Of a DNA stretch of 64,000 nt, positions 9,601-16,559 are shown piece after piece; the stretch's first letter is position 1, and every line of letters begins with the position of its first letter. A program made the translations under genes and the position numbers. This DNA comes from Anabaena sp. WA102 (lineage in GTDB: Bacteria > Cyanobacteriota > Cyanobacteriia > Cyanobacteriales > Nostocaceae): positions 2,666,001 through 2,730,000 of the forward strand of contig NZ_CP011456.1 in NCBI RefSeq assembly GCF_001277295.1, in the 5' to 3' direction. The notes beneath the pieces were generated by a model. That model was not told the DNA's origin. It ran no database searches and was given only the letters and a program-made list of their open reading frames with translations.

Positions 9601-9807
9601 AACTTAAATAAGTTATATCTGGAAAGAGGAAGTATAGAAGACGGTGGCATCTTTTATCAGCGTGTTGCCAGTATCTATGATTCTGTAGAATTGAAAGGGG
9701 TGAAAATTCCTACTATTTATTTAATCAAACCTGACAAAATTCGTTATTGGACTCGCTCTATGGCTTTAAGAGATGCTGACGAAGTAGCCGCAGATATTAT
9801 GACTTAG
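6664..9807 (+). CDS. large N6-adenine DNA methylase, Eco57I/type IIG-like
   Basis: 1047 residues. Likely a restriction-modification or phage-exclusion methyltransferase. After an N-terminal helical region comes methylase motif X (GVHYTPEHIVDFVL), then the SAM-binding motif I DPACGSGIF near residue 382 and the catalytic motif IV NAPWG near residue 495 (NPPW/F in most relatives). The C-terminal half is long and probably recognises DNA. I see no clear nuclease motif inside it; the next gene, 64 bp downstream, is a PD-(D/E)XK protein and is the likely cleaving partner. No separate HsdS or HsdR is present. The AT-rich composition suggests acquisition by transfer. Confidence 0.85.
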   Translation: MSQSGLLELAHEKLHWPTPQEILDPSGAGPGVYAGIAREKLGRTISKLSDGYGVQIGVLSANPQGDSTETPIALVCDFPTEVSEDTIRKTYQLAWSFSRTPSLITTEPQRLRIWTCYEEPPKEDDVIKPVVNVSKQEIESFNQLSLSGQAAETLRLHWVDLVSGQFFQEHSQRFQRKKAADQMLLKNLKSVRKILQKKELDDDTIHDLLARIIFIQFLFDRQESEGNPALNTNLLDYLYRIGELSAKYSHLADILRNHRDTYKFFRWLNSKFNGDLFPGKGATEEKRETEWQTEEQKVKETHLNILADFVSGHIDIETGQLSLWPYYRFDVIPLEFISSIYEEFVSKESGTGVHYTPEHIVDFVLDGVLPWDSEEWDMKILDPACGSGIFLVKAFQRLIYRWEKAHPKKIQPSDLKYLLENNLFGVDVDAQAVRVASFSLYLTMLDKVEPQYYWDNEFRFPRLRERQLIAADFFEEEKEGFRSVEDAAKYDLVVGNAPWGKNSVKKSLYIDSWKNRPENRNKWNTSYGNIALFFLPKAAALTKLGGQIAMMQPAMALIFNQSKPAQIFRNTLFSDFKIEEIVNLSALRFGLFKDAISPTCIITMSAIPPDGEPLTYICPKPVMTNEDDYHIVIEPDYINIIYPQEAITDPLVWTALMWGGRRDLNLIRRLSRFNNLTQLENNNIAITSQGIIRGTNKQRYNHLLNRRILETKNFPKNTSIRISKNDFPINQDPYAERGRSTKIDAFNLPQLIIKQSWLVENKRFRAELTELDGTNEGIICSGSYVSVHIAEENSLILEAACLSYKSKLAVYYLLLSNGRFASYIPEIKPSDLLRVPIPELSVGELHNIKTIDDDDIDERIRQAFEFKDSEWVLINDLFNYTLPDFKGDGASPGRKRTHRIDNSQFQNNTEPELTAYCEYFLRVLKAGFGQDKQVCATIFQEQTKTLLPIRLVAIYLNKPDSEGVHIKPIDSPDLMERLENLNKLYLERGSIEDGGIFYQRVASIYDSVELKGVKIPTIYLIKPDKIRYWTRSMALRDADEVAADIMT

Positions 9808-9871
9808 ATATATATCTGAGATTAATTAACTAAATTTAAACGCAAAATATTAGTAGTACAGGAGTTAAATT

Positions 9872-10570
9872 TTGATTAGAAGACGGCAGACAATTTCGGA
9901 ATTAAGATGGCCAGAGACAGATGAATTCATGGCGATTTCTAAGGATTGGTGTGAAACAGCATCAATCAATATACTTACTTTTGTGTGGAAAGGATATGAT
10001 TTATTAGTAAACGAGGTATTCTCAGAAATTGATTGTAGTCAAGCTGAAGATGATATTGAAAGAGATATCACTCAACTGCTTGAGCCAGAAATTCGCAGCG
10101 TTATGACAGGGGATGAGCCATATTATGTTCAACATGGTTCTTATGAAAGGGAGACTCGTCAAGTTGCACCAGCACAACCAAAAGAGTATGACATTGCATT
10201 TATTCTTAGAAAGAATAGAAGGATTATATGGCCTTTAGAAGCTAAAGTTTTAAAAACAGATGGCGCAGTAGGTGAATATGTAAAAGAAATAAATGAAAAT
10301 TTTATAACTTGCAAGTATGCACCCTTTTCTTATGAAGGAGGAATGCTCGGTTATCTTTTTTCTGGTGATCCTAACAAAGCTTTTACCAATATTGAGACTA
10401 AAGTACCATGCACATTAAATGATCATCCAGATTTTCCAATTCGTGATCACAAAACCTCGGATCATCAGAGGGTAGTTCCATCAGGAAAATCATATCCTGC
10501 TGAATTTCGGTGTCACCATTTACTATTAAAAATAATTGCCACAGCCCCTACTGATACATCATCAGTATAG
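9872..10570 (+). CDS. PD-(D/E)XK nuclease-like partner of the methylase
   Basis: 232 residues. It starts with TTG at 9872, supported by GGAG at 9861-9864, seven bases before it. The segment YDIAFILRKNRRIIWPLEAK has the Asp...Glu-x-Lys spacing of the PD-(D/E)XK nuclease fold (D in YDIAF, then EAK). It ends with a His-rich stretch and no membrane segment. The tight downstream position suggests a two-gene restriction-like unit. The exact family is not recognised; the nuclease call is from the motif alone. Confidence 0.65.
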   Translation: MIRRRQTISELRWPETDEFMAISKDWCETASINILTFVWKGYDLLVNEVFSEIDCSQAEDDIERDITQLLEPEIRSVMTGDEPYYVQHGSYERETRQVAPAQPKEYDIAFILRKNRRIIWPLEAKVLKTDGAVGEYVKEINENFITCKYAPFSYEGGMLGYLFSGDPNKAFTNIETKVPCTLNDHPDFPIRDHKTSDHQRVVPSGKSYPAEFRCHHLLLKIIATAPTDTSSV

Positions 10571-10764
10571 ATACAAGACTTGCAATTAATTAGTGAGTAA
10601 ATGTATTAAATTAGCTAAATTTAGTTTGCAAAATAATTACAAAAGAGGTTTATCTAAAACTGATTATAACCGACTATTACTAGATAAACTAAAATGGTTT
10701 GTGGGCTAGATTTAAGTAGACAAGCTACCCAAACACACGGCATGAAGCCGACGTTCACCCACAA
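10571..10764. other. junction between restriction-like pair and transposon remnant
   Basis: A short GTG-initiated frame (about 10592-10708, ending LLLDKLKWFVG) could be a scrap of a gene but is not recognised. An inverted pair CGGCATGAAGCCG lies at about 10739-10751. No other gene is seen. Confidence 0.35.
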
Positions 10765-10989
10765 TTACATTCTATCATTTATAATTGAAAGTTTCAAATA
10801 TTTAGCTGATGTTAAAATAATAATCCCTTCTTTAAAGCCCGAATAGAACCAATCATGGAGCATTTTCACCTGTTCCAATTGAATAAAACTCTTCCGATTC
10901 AATCGGTGAATTTCTGCTTGTAATTTCTCATCATTGGGGAGAATATCACCTAATTCTTGAGCAACACTTTGGGCTTGTTGTGAAGTCAT
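10765..10989 (-). pseudogene. tnsC: truncated tnsC (Tn7-like transposon ATPase)
   Basis: The first 47 or so residues (MTSQQAQSVAQELGD..., ending near VKMLHDW) match the N-terminus of TnsC of cyanobacterial TnsB/TnsC transposons of the CRISPR-associated type V-K group. Intact TnsC then continues into the GESRTGKT P-loop, but here the sequence changes at about 10848 into unrelated codons and stops. The AAA+ core is therefore gone. Its ATG lies a few bases after the tnsB stop, the normal operon order. TnsC links target selection to the transposase; this piece cannot do so. Confidence 0.75.
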
Positions 10990-10992
10990 AAT

Positions 10993-11845
10993 TTACCACC
11001 CGTAATCTTCGCGCATTTGTTCATAATCAAAAACCTCTGGCATATCTGGTTGTGAAGAACTTTCCACAGATGCCACTTCTATTTCTTCTGGTTCAACAAT
11101 CACAGGTTTTTTAACAGTTCGACTCCCTTCGACTTCGCTCAGGGCAAGACGCTCACTGCTGGCTTTTTCAACTACAACCTGTTCTTCTTTTTGGCGTTCC
11201 TTTTTCGTTTTCTTTTGCTTAACAAAAGTTTCTCTGTCTCTTACCTCTGCCAAAATCGAACGATTACTAATTTCTTTACCTGCTTGTCGAATCCTGCGAC
11301 TCATGGCTTTAGCCTCATCCAGAGACAATTCTTCAGTCTCCAAATCTTGAGCATAAGCACGAGCTAAAAATTCTTCTTGAGAACCTGTTTGACGATAAAC
11401 CAAGATAGTTGTAATGTCTTTGGGGTTAAATCGCAACACCACGCTTTCCCCAGCGTAACCAGCTAGGTTTTCACCCCGATAGGTGAGATTTTCAAGTTGC
11501 AGATATCCACCCCTATAAATCGAGCGTCGAGTTTGTTTCATTAAACAAATACGCAAATCTTCTTCTGAGATTAAATCAGGTGCAACAATTAACCCAGCTT
11601 CCCATCTTTGATAACGAGTTTGATCTCCTAAACGAGCATCAATACTTTGGTTATATTTGTCTACGAGATAAGTAGGTTAGCATTGAAAATTGTCGTTATA
11701 GGAGGGCAAGAGGCAAGAGGCAAGAGTGAAGAAGCTTTGGGCGATTTTACTTTTCTTTACACACTTTGGTTTTATTGTGTTCACCTACTTACCTTACCAA
11801 TAGACGTTCTAATTCTCTTAAAGTTAAACAAGCTTCTTTCTCCTC
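10993..11845 (-). pseudogene. tnsB: 3' part of tnsB transposase, interrupted by a MITE
   Basis: Reads (leftward) EACLTLRELERLLVR from 11792-11837, is interrupted by the MITE at 11671-11789, and resumes as LVDKYNQSIDARLGDQ and QTRYQRWEAGLI, the C-terminal part of TnsB (DDE integrase of Tn7-like and type V-K CAST elements). Removing the MITE and one TA restores ...LLVRYLVDKYNQ... in frame. The C-terminus FDYEQMREDYGW is the TnsC-contacting tail. The catalytic core upstream of about 11845 is deleted. Near 11125-11160 an in-frame repeat encodes ERLALSEVEGS. An ATG at 11556 opens a 187-codon frame but is internal to tnsB. Confidence 0.8.
11671..11789 (+). mobile_element. TA-flanked MITE, copy 2 (family B), inside tnsB
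   Basis: 119 bp, ends AGTAGGTTAGC / TTCACCTACT, TA on both sides (11669-11670 and 11790-11791). Nearly the same as 5488-5614. The inferred target in tnsB was a single TA. Confidence 0.85.
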
Positions 11846-11987
11846 TTCCTTGTTCCTTCGCGCTCTTTGCGTCCTTCGTGGTTCATTTCTTCTTTATCCG
11901 TCAAAATTTATTTGACAGACTACTAGTACCGCAGGGCAGAAGTCAAAAGTCAAATGTCTGATCCCAACGACAATTTTTAACGCCAAC
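11846..11987. other. junction region with interspersed low-complexity repeats
   Basis: Holds a CTCTTTGCGTCCTTCGTGG motif of a type that recurs in variants near 21845, 28965, 46315, 47400 and 50390. It also holds GACAGACTACTAGT (11912-11925), which recurs at 421-434. No gene. Confidence 0.5.
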
Positions 11988-12617
11988 TTACTTAATTTGT
12001 CTCAAAAAAACTACAATACCACCTGAAATTAACGAAACTCCCAACCAAATTAAAGGTTGTACTAAACCAATTTTTGTTCCTTGCTGATTCTCGTTGACAT
12101 TTTGCCCCGGTTGAGAAATATCTACAGCCTTTCCTGTAGCCACAGTGACAACAAACTTTAACTCAAAAGGTTTAAAACTTCCCTTAATCACAGGTTTACC
12201 ACTCAATTGCAACTGATAAGCCCCTGGTTTGGGAAAAGTTACTTCTGTTCCTGGTATGCCTTCATACCGTTCAGCCTGAATAGATTTTAATCGAGGTTCA
12301 ATTAATGCTGGTTCTCCTGCTACATGAGGTTCAGCATAAATAGCCAACCGACAATTACAATCTTTTAAAGGAATTACCTTACCACCCTTTCGCGTCAGGG
12401 CAAACCAAGTTTGAGTAACTTCCCCAGCGCGGGGATTATCATTAGGTTCTAAATGGACAGTACCACCCACATCTTCGGATATTTTCACCGTGTGGGCTAA
12501 AACTTGAGTATTTGTAGTAACTATCAAACTAGATAAAATTAATAATAATAGATACCTGATTTTGCTGTTACATTGAGTAGAACGAGTCAATTTACCGCGA
12601 CTTATTGGGAGGAACAT
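11988..12617 (-). CDS. secreted, C-terminally anchored protein of unknown function
   Basis: 209 residues. An N-terminal signal sequence (YLLLLILSSLIVTTNTQVLA, cut before HTVKIS) and a C-terminal membrane helix (LVQPLIWLGVSLISGGIVVF) place the body outside the cytoplasmic membrane. The middle is a beta-rich domain with an isolated CNC motif (KDCNCRLAIY), possibly metal-binding. It overlaps the end of the upstream SafE/ferric-reductase gene by 26 bp, so they are very likely co-translated and act together, perhaps in metal or redox handling. The family name is not known to me. Confidence 0.6.
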   Translation of the reverse strand: MFLPISRGKLTRSTQCNSKIRYLLLLILSSLIVTTNTQVLAHTVKISEDVGGTVHLEPNDNPRAGEVTQTWFALTRKGGKVIPLKDCNCRLAIYAEPHVAGEPALIEPRLKSIQAERYEGIPGTEVTFPKPGAYQLQLSGKPVIKGSFKPFELKFVVTVATGKAVDISQPGQNVNENQQGTKIGLVQPLIWLGVSLISGGIVVFLRQIK

Positions 12618-13824
12618 AAAATTTTTCTAGATGTAAATATAACCAAAAATACCGTGAGCGCACTAATAATACACCAGAAATAATTATCCCCAGGAACACG
12701 GCTGCTAACTGGTTTTGCCAACTTAATCTGAAAGCACCCAGGTAATGAGAACCGATCATCAGCGTATGAATAGCACTCAATAACAAAGCTGGTACACTCA
12801 GGAGATGAATTTGTCGCCAACGCTTACCTAATGACTTTTGCAGAAAGTCGAAACTTGTACAAGCAGCAGGAAGCATTAATAATAATGCCATAGCTCCTGC
12901 AATCATCCCCCATTGAAATTCTAACTTTAAAAACCAAAAAGCGTTGAAATTCCACGCTAGAGAATGTTCAACATGATGAATAGTATGTACCCCAGCCAGA
13001 ACAAAAGCCCCAACTCCCAAAGCTCGACGGTAACGCAGAGGTGCAGACCAAAAACTATTCACAGGACGGGCAATCAATGAGAGAATTAAACAAATTAGAG
13101 AAGCGTGTCCGCTATAGTCTGTCATGGTATCCCCCGTTCGTAAGAGGGTAATAGCCCCAATTATTAGAGTTAGCCAACCACCCAAGCGAAATAATTGACT
13201 GCGGCGATCTTTACTCATTAAAGCCGTAGAAACACCTACACCTAGCATGATGGGCAGCGTGCCAATTCCAAAAGCTAACATTGTCGCTGTTGCTTGCCAC
13301 AAATTCCCTGTCGCCGCAGCCTTAATTTGAGCCGCATATAAAAAACCACAGGGCATTAATCCCCATGTCATGCCCAAAAGTGTCGGTGTCCACCATTGAG
13401 TTTGTGCAGATAACTTGAGCATGGCTGCACTGAGACGGTTGTGTAAATTCCCTTTTAAGATGGGGTGTAGTAGGGGAATATGCGGTAATAAATCTGGTTT
13501 CACCTGTCCTAAACCAAACCAAATCAGAATTATGCCTGTAATTATGGCTATCCAACGCCGCAAATCACTACCGACTCCTGCAAGTTGTCCACCTTCTACT
13601 AATACCGAACTGATTGTGCCAATACCAGCACCTACTAAAGCGTAACTCAACATTCGCCCCAAGTTGAGTAAGGTATGAAACTTTAATTGCTGTTGCCAAG
13701 TTGGATTTTCCTGCTGTTTAGAAAGAGAAAAAGCTACTGTTAAGGGTCCACACATTCCAAAGCAATGTCCAAAACTGCCCAAGAAACCTAGTAATGTGAT
13801 GAGTAATAAATCTAGCATATTCAT
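12592..13824 (-). CDS. SafE/UreH-like exporter fused to a ferric-reductase-like membrane domain
   Basis: I start it at the ATG complementary to 13822-13824 (MNMLDLLLITLLG). An in-frame ATG at 13878 would add 18 residues encoded by repeat/MITE sequence. The N-terminal half is a sulfite-exporter/UreH-like domain with the GHCFGMCGPL signature and PCGFLYAAQ repeat, as in heavy-metal and cytochrome-maturation transporters. The C-terminal half has the membrane histidines of YedZ/ferric-reductase-like proteins (HTIHHVEHS, QIHLLS, HTLMIGSHY). About ten spans overall. A role in copper/iron transfer or cytochrome assembly is inference. It shares a 26-bp overlap with the next gene. Confidence 0.75.
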   Translation of the reverse strand: MNMLDLLLITLLGFLGSFGHCFGMCGPLTVAFSLSKQQENPTWQQQLKFHTLLNLGRMLSYALVGAGIGTISSVLVEGGQLAGVGSDLRRWIAIITGIILIWFGLGQVKPDLLPHIPLLHPILKGNLHNRLSAAMLKLSAQTQWWTPTLLGMTWGLMPCGFLYAAQIKAAATGNLWQATATMLAFGIGTLPIMLGVGVSTALMSKDRRSQLFRLGGWLTLIIGAITLLRTGDTMTDYSGHASLICLILSLIARPVNSFWSAPLRYRRALGVGAFVLAGVHTIHHVEHSLAWNFNAFWFLKLEFQWGMIAGAMALLLMLPAACTSFDFLQKSLGKRWRQIHLLSVPALLLSAIHTLMIGSHYLGAFRLSWQNQLAAVFLGIIISGVLLVRSRYFWLYLHLEKFYVPPNKSR

Positions 13825-13847
13825 GATGGGAACTGGGAATTGGCAAT

Positions 13848-13938
13848 TAGACATCTCCAAAAAAGATGCTAGAGACATTCTATGGAACGTCTCTACAAGG
13901 GTTTCAGGTCAAGCATCTTTAATTTCTGGAGATGTCTA
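13848..13938. mobile_element. MITE with TAGACATCTCCA inverted ends
   Basis: About 91 bp. The left end TAGACATCTCCAAAAAAGAT and the right end (reverse complement TAGACATCTCCAGAAATTAA) share the first 12 bases and, after small gaps, AAAGATGCT. No coding capacity. It lies directly upstream of the SafE-fusion start codon, so it may affect that promoter. Confidence 0.7.
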
Positions 13939-14033
13939 TTGGGAAAGTATACTTTTTACATCTCTTATCATGATGTCCATGTCAAAAGACAATCTGTCAA
14001 ACTTGGTGTAGTTTTAACACAAACAGCAGAAGT

Positions 14034-14060
14034 CCCACATCTCACTCTTAGGAGTGTGGG
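14034..14060. other. hairpin of IS200/IS605-end type
   Basis: CCCACA and TGTGGG pair around an inner CTC/GAG stem. It sits just before the M28 fragment. Imperfect hairpins like this mark the ends of IS200/IS605 elements, and a tnpB remnant lies at 14552-14725, but the link is an inference. Confidence 0.35.
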
Positions 14061-14103
14061 ATGAATGCGCGCGAGTGAGGAATTGACCAACAGGCGAAAT
14101 TGA

Positions 14104-14551
14104 ATGCAGTTCAATCAGGATCGTTGGTCAATGACGAATGAACATTTTCCGGTAATGATTGTTTTGACTATTGGCGGTTTTTTTCCGCAATCTGAGATTG
14201 TACCGATAGTTAAAAATACTCCTGTACAACAACCTCAAACCCCGGGGAAACCCCAAAATGTGAACAATACTCTATTGGTTGATAGTAATCAACTTTTCGC
14301 TCATGTTCAAAAATTGAATTTTCGGCGTTATAGCAAAATGGAGCGATCGCTTACCCGTACATATATCACAAAGGAACTGCGAAAATTTGGCTGGCAACCT
14401 CAACTAGAAAAATTTCCTCAAGGTGTAAATATTTTTACCCAACGACCAGGAACAAACAAAACCGCCGGAGCAATTCTCATTGCTGCCCATTATGACACAG
14501 TTCCTGCCTCTCCGGGTGCAGATGATAACGCCACTGGTATAATTACTGTGA
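14104..14551 (+). pseudogene. 5' part of an M28 aminopeptidase gene
   Basis: The frame codes a hydrophobic N-terminus, then a peptidase M28 N-lobe ending LIAAHYDTVPASPGADDN, with the His and Asp that bind the first and bridging zinc ions. It then breaks off (ATGIITVKS, stop). An intact enzyme continues for some 150-200 residues with the remaining zinc ligands, so this is truncated and inactive. The break at about 14548 coincides with the beginning of a tnpB remnant, which points to an insertion followed by deletion. Confidence 0.75.
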
Positions 14552-14772
14552 AGAGCTAATTTAAAATTTGTCAGCAAAGACATTAAAAACCTACCGGGGG
14601 ACTCTCGGAAAGTTACGCTTGTCAGAGATGATTCTGCCAGTAATGGCAAACAGGATCAGGGCAAGAACCGTACATCTAAGGTAATACCTGAAAAGCGGAT
14701 ATTATTCGAGCAGTTGTCTTGACAATTATTCGATTAAGAATCCCCGCGTCTTTAGACCGGGGAGTGTCAAAA
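14552..14772 (+). pseudogene. tnpB: 3' end of an IS200/IS605-type tnpB gene with element terminus
   Basis: In the frame from 14552, KNLPGDSRKVTLVRDDSAS and a following Lys/Arg-rich tail ending LFEQLS (stop at about 14720) look like the non-conserved C-terminal tail of cyanobacterial TnpB proteins. It is followed by the hairpin CCCCG-c-GTC / GAC-CGGGG at 14742-14762 and GTGTCAA, as at IS200/IS605 right ends. The catalytic RuvC part is missing. The identification rests on family resemblance of tail and hairpin. Confidence 0.5.
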
Positions 14773-14777
14773 ATTAA

Positions 14778-16169
14778 CTAACTTTGAGCAATACCTTCTT
14801 CCCGTGCGGCTTGTTGGACAGCAGCAGCCACAGCAGTAGCAACACGCCGATCAAAGACAGAAGGAATAATATGTTCCCGGTTCAAGTCCGAGGGTTTAAC
14901 TAAAGATGCGATCGCACTGGCAGCTTCCAAACACATAGCAGTAGTAATCGTCCTAGCCCGACAATCTAAAGCCCCACGAAACACCCCAGGAAACGCCAGG
15001 ACGTTATTGATTTGGTTGGGGTAGTCACTCCGACCCGTAGCCATCACAGCGACGTTTTTAGGAGCTAATTCGGGCTGAATTTCGGGAATAGGATTAGCCA
15101 TTGCAAACACAATTGCATCCTTCGTCATTCCCTGTACCATTTCTGGTGTCAAAACTCCCGGTGCGCTGACACCAATAAACACATCTGCACCTTGAACTGC
15201 ACCAGCTAAAGTTCCTTGGGCTTTAACAGCAAATTCCAGTTTTTCAGCGGTTAAATCGGTGCGATTATGGGAAATAATTCCCTTAGAATCACACATCAAA
15301 ATGGTTTCTGCACCAGCTTTGCGGAGTAACCGAGCGATCGCTACCCCAGCCGCACCTGCACCATTAATCACAATGCGGATATCTGCAAGGGATTTCTGCA
15401 CGAGTTTGAGAGCATTAAACAAAGCCGCTAAGGTGACAATGGCTGTACCATGTTGGTCATCATGAAAAATCGGGATATTTAATTCCGCCCGCAGTCTTTT
15501 TTCAATTTCAAAACAGCGGGGGGCAGCGATATCTTCCAAATTTACACCACCAAAAACCGGGGCGATATTTTTAACTGCTTTGACAATCTCATCTGTATCT
15601 TGAGTATCTAAACAGATGGGAAAAGCATCCAGTCCAGCAAATTCCTTAAACAGCATCGCTTTCCCTTCCATCACGGGTAAAGCCGCCGCTGGTCCCAAAT
15701 TGCCTAAACCTAATACTGCACTACCATCAGTGACGATCGCCACCGTGTTCTGTTTGATAGTCAGATTATATACTTCCTCTGGATTTTCGGCGATCGCCTT
15801 ACAAATGCGACCAACTCCGGGAGTATAAGCCATAGCTAAATCAGAAACGCTTTTGAGCGGAATTCTACTGACAATACTGATTTTGCCACCGCGATGCAAA
15901 TTAAAGGTGCGGTCATAAACATCAATTACCTGAATATCTGATAATTCCTTCACCGCTTGGACAATAGTTTCCGCGTGTTCCGTACTCGCCGCATCAACAG
16001 TCAGATCACGGATAGATTCTTGACGGCTTTGTTCAATTAAATCAATTTGTCCGAGATTACCACCAGTGGCAGCGATCGCTTGAGTAACAGAAGCTAACAT
16101 CCCCACCCGATTGGGAATTTGTAAGCGCAATGTCACACTAAAACTAGAATTAGGAGTAAGATTTTCCAT
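14778..16169 (-). CDS. malic enzyme with N-terminal ACT domain
   Basis: 463 residues. It oxidatively decarboxylates malate to pyruvate using NAD(P). An ACT domain (about residues 9-85, SVTLRLQIPNRVGMLASVTQ) precedes the malic enzyme core: AVVTDGS-type motif VAIVTDGSAVLGLGNLGP, metal-binding FHDDQHGTAIV, and the nucleotide-binding INGAGAAGVAIARLL. The ACT domain implies allosteric control by a small ligand, often an amino acid. Transcribed alone; neighbours on both sides are repeats or gene remnants. Confidence 0.95.
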   Translation of the reverse strand: MENLTPNSSFSVTLRLQIPNRVGMLASVTQAIAATGGNLGQIDLIEQSRQESIRDLTVDAASTEHAETIVQAVKELSDIQVIDVYDRTFNLHRGGKISIVSRIPLKSVSDLAMAYTPGVGRICKAIAENPEEVYNLTIKQNTVAIVTDGSAVLGLGNLGPAAALPVMEGKAMLFKEFAGLDAFPICLDTQDTDEIVKAVKNIAPVFGGVNLEDIAAPRCFEIEKRLRAELNIPIFHDDQHGTAIVTLAALFNALKLVQKSLADIRIVINGAGAAGVAIARLLRKAGAETILMCDSKGIISHNRTDLTAEKLEFAVKAQGTLAGAVQGADVFIGVSAPGVLTPEMVQGMTKDAIVFAMANPIPEIQPELAPKNVAVMATGRSDYPNQINNVLAFPGVFRGALDCRARTITTAMCLEAASAIASLVKPSDLNREHIIPSVFDRRVATAVAAAVQQAAREEGIAQS

Positions 16170-16433
16170 GTGTGCTAATCTCTGTTTTGAATTTTAGATT
16201 TTATAGTGAATTGCTACGGGAAATTTTATTTTCCCAAAAAACCCGTGTCATCCAAAATCAGATTTCCAGAATTATTGACCGCAGATAAACGCAGATAAAC
16301 GCAGATGAATATGGATGAATTCATCTAAACCTCCAGGAGACCCCCACCAAAACTGTACTCAGTTTGGTGATGGGTGGTTGACGGATTTTCTATATTTATC
16401 TCTTTTTGAGCAATATAAGTCCCCGGACAGTTA
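16170..16433. other. intergenic region with hairpin downstream of the sucrose-phosphate synthase gene
   Basis: A strong inverted repeat, CACCAAAACTG...CAGTTTGGTG (16345-16369), could end transcription of the leftward gene, but no T-run follows. Three CGCAGAT(A)AA repeats lie at 16279-16305. No gene is seen. Confidence 0.5.
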
Positions 16434-16559
16434 AGTAGGTGAACACAATAAAACCAAACTGTGCAAAGAAACGTAAAATCGCCCAAACCCTCTTCACTCT
16501 TGCCTCTTGCCTCTTGCCTCTTGCCTTGCCATAACGACAATTTTCAACGCCAACCTGCT
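16434..16559 (-). mobile_element. TA-flanked MITE, copy 3 (family B), inverted
   Basis: 126 bp, the same element as 5488-5614 in the other orientation: AGTAGGTGAACACAATAAAA at the left, ...CAACCTGCT at the right, with TA at 16432-16433 and 16560-16561. It entered exactly in the TAA stop codon of the neighbouring sucrose-phosphate synthase gene. The stop is preserved because the element starts with A after TA. Confidence 0.85.

Noticed and set aside
11647..11961. 104-codon plus-strand ORF
   Set aside because: It lies across the MITE and the tnsB remnant on the opposite strand; the encoded sequence is MITE-derived.
13796..14064. ORFs of 60-71 codons before the M28 fragment
   Set aside because: They start in the SafE-fusion antisense or the MITE and show no protein-like pattern or ribosome site. 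A transposon-tail origin is possible but not supported.
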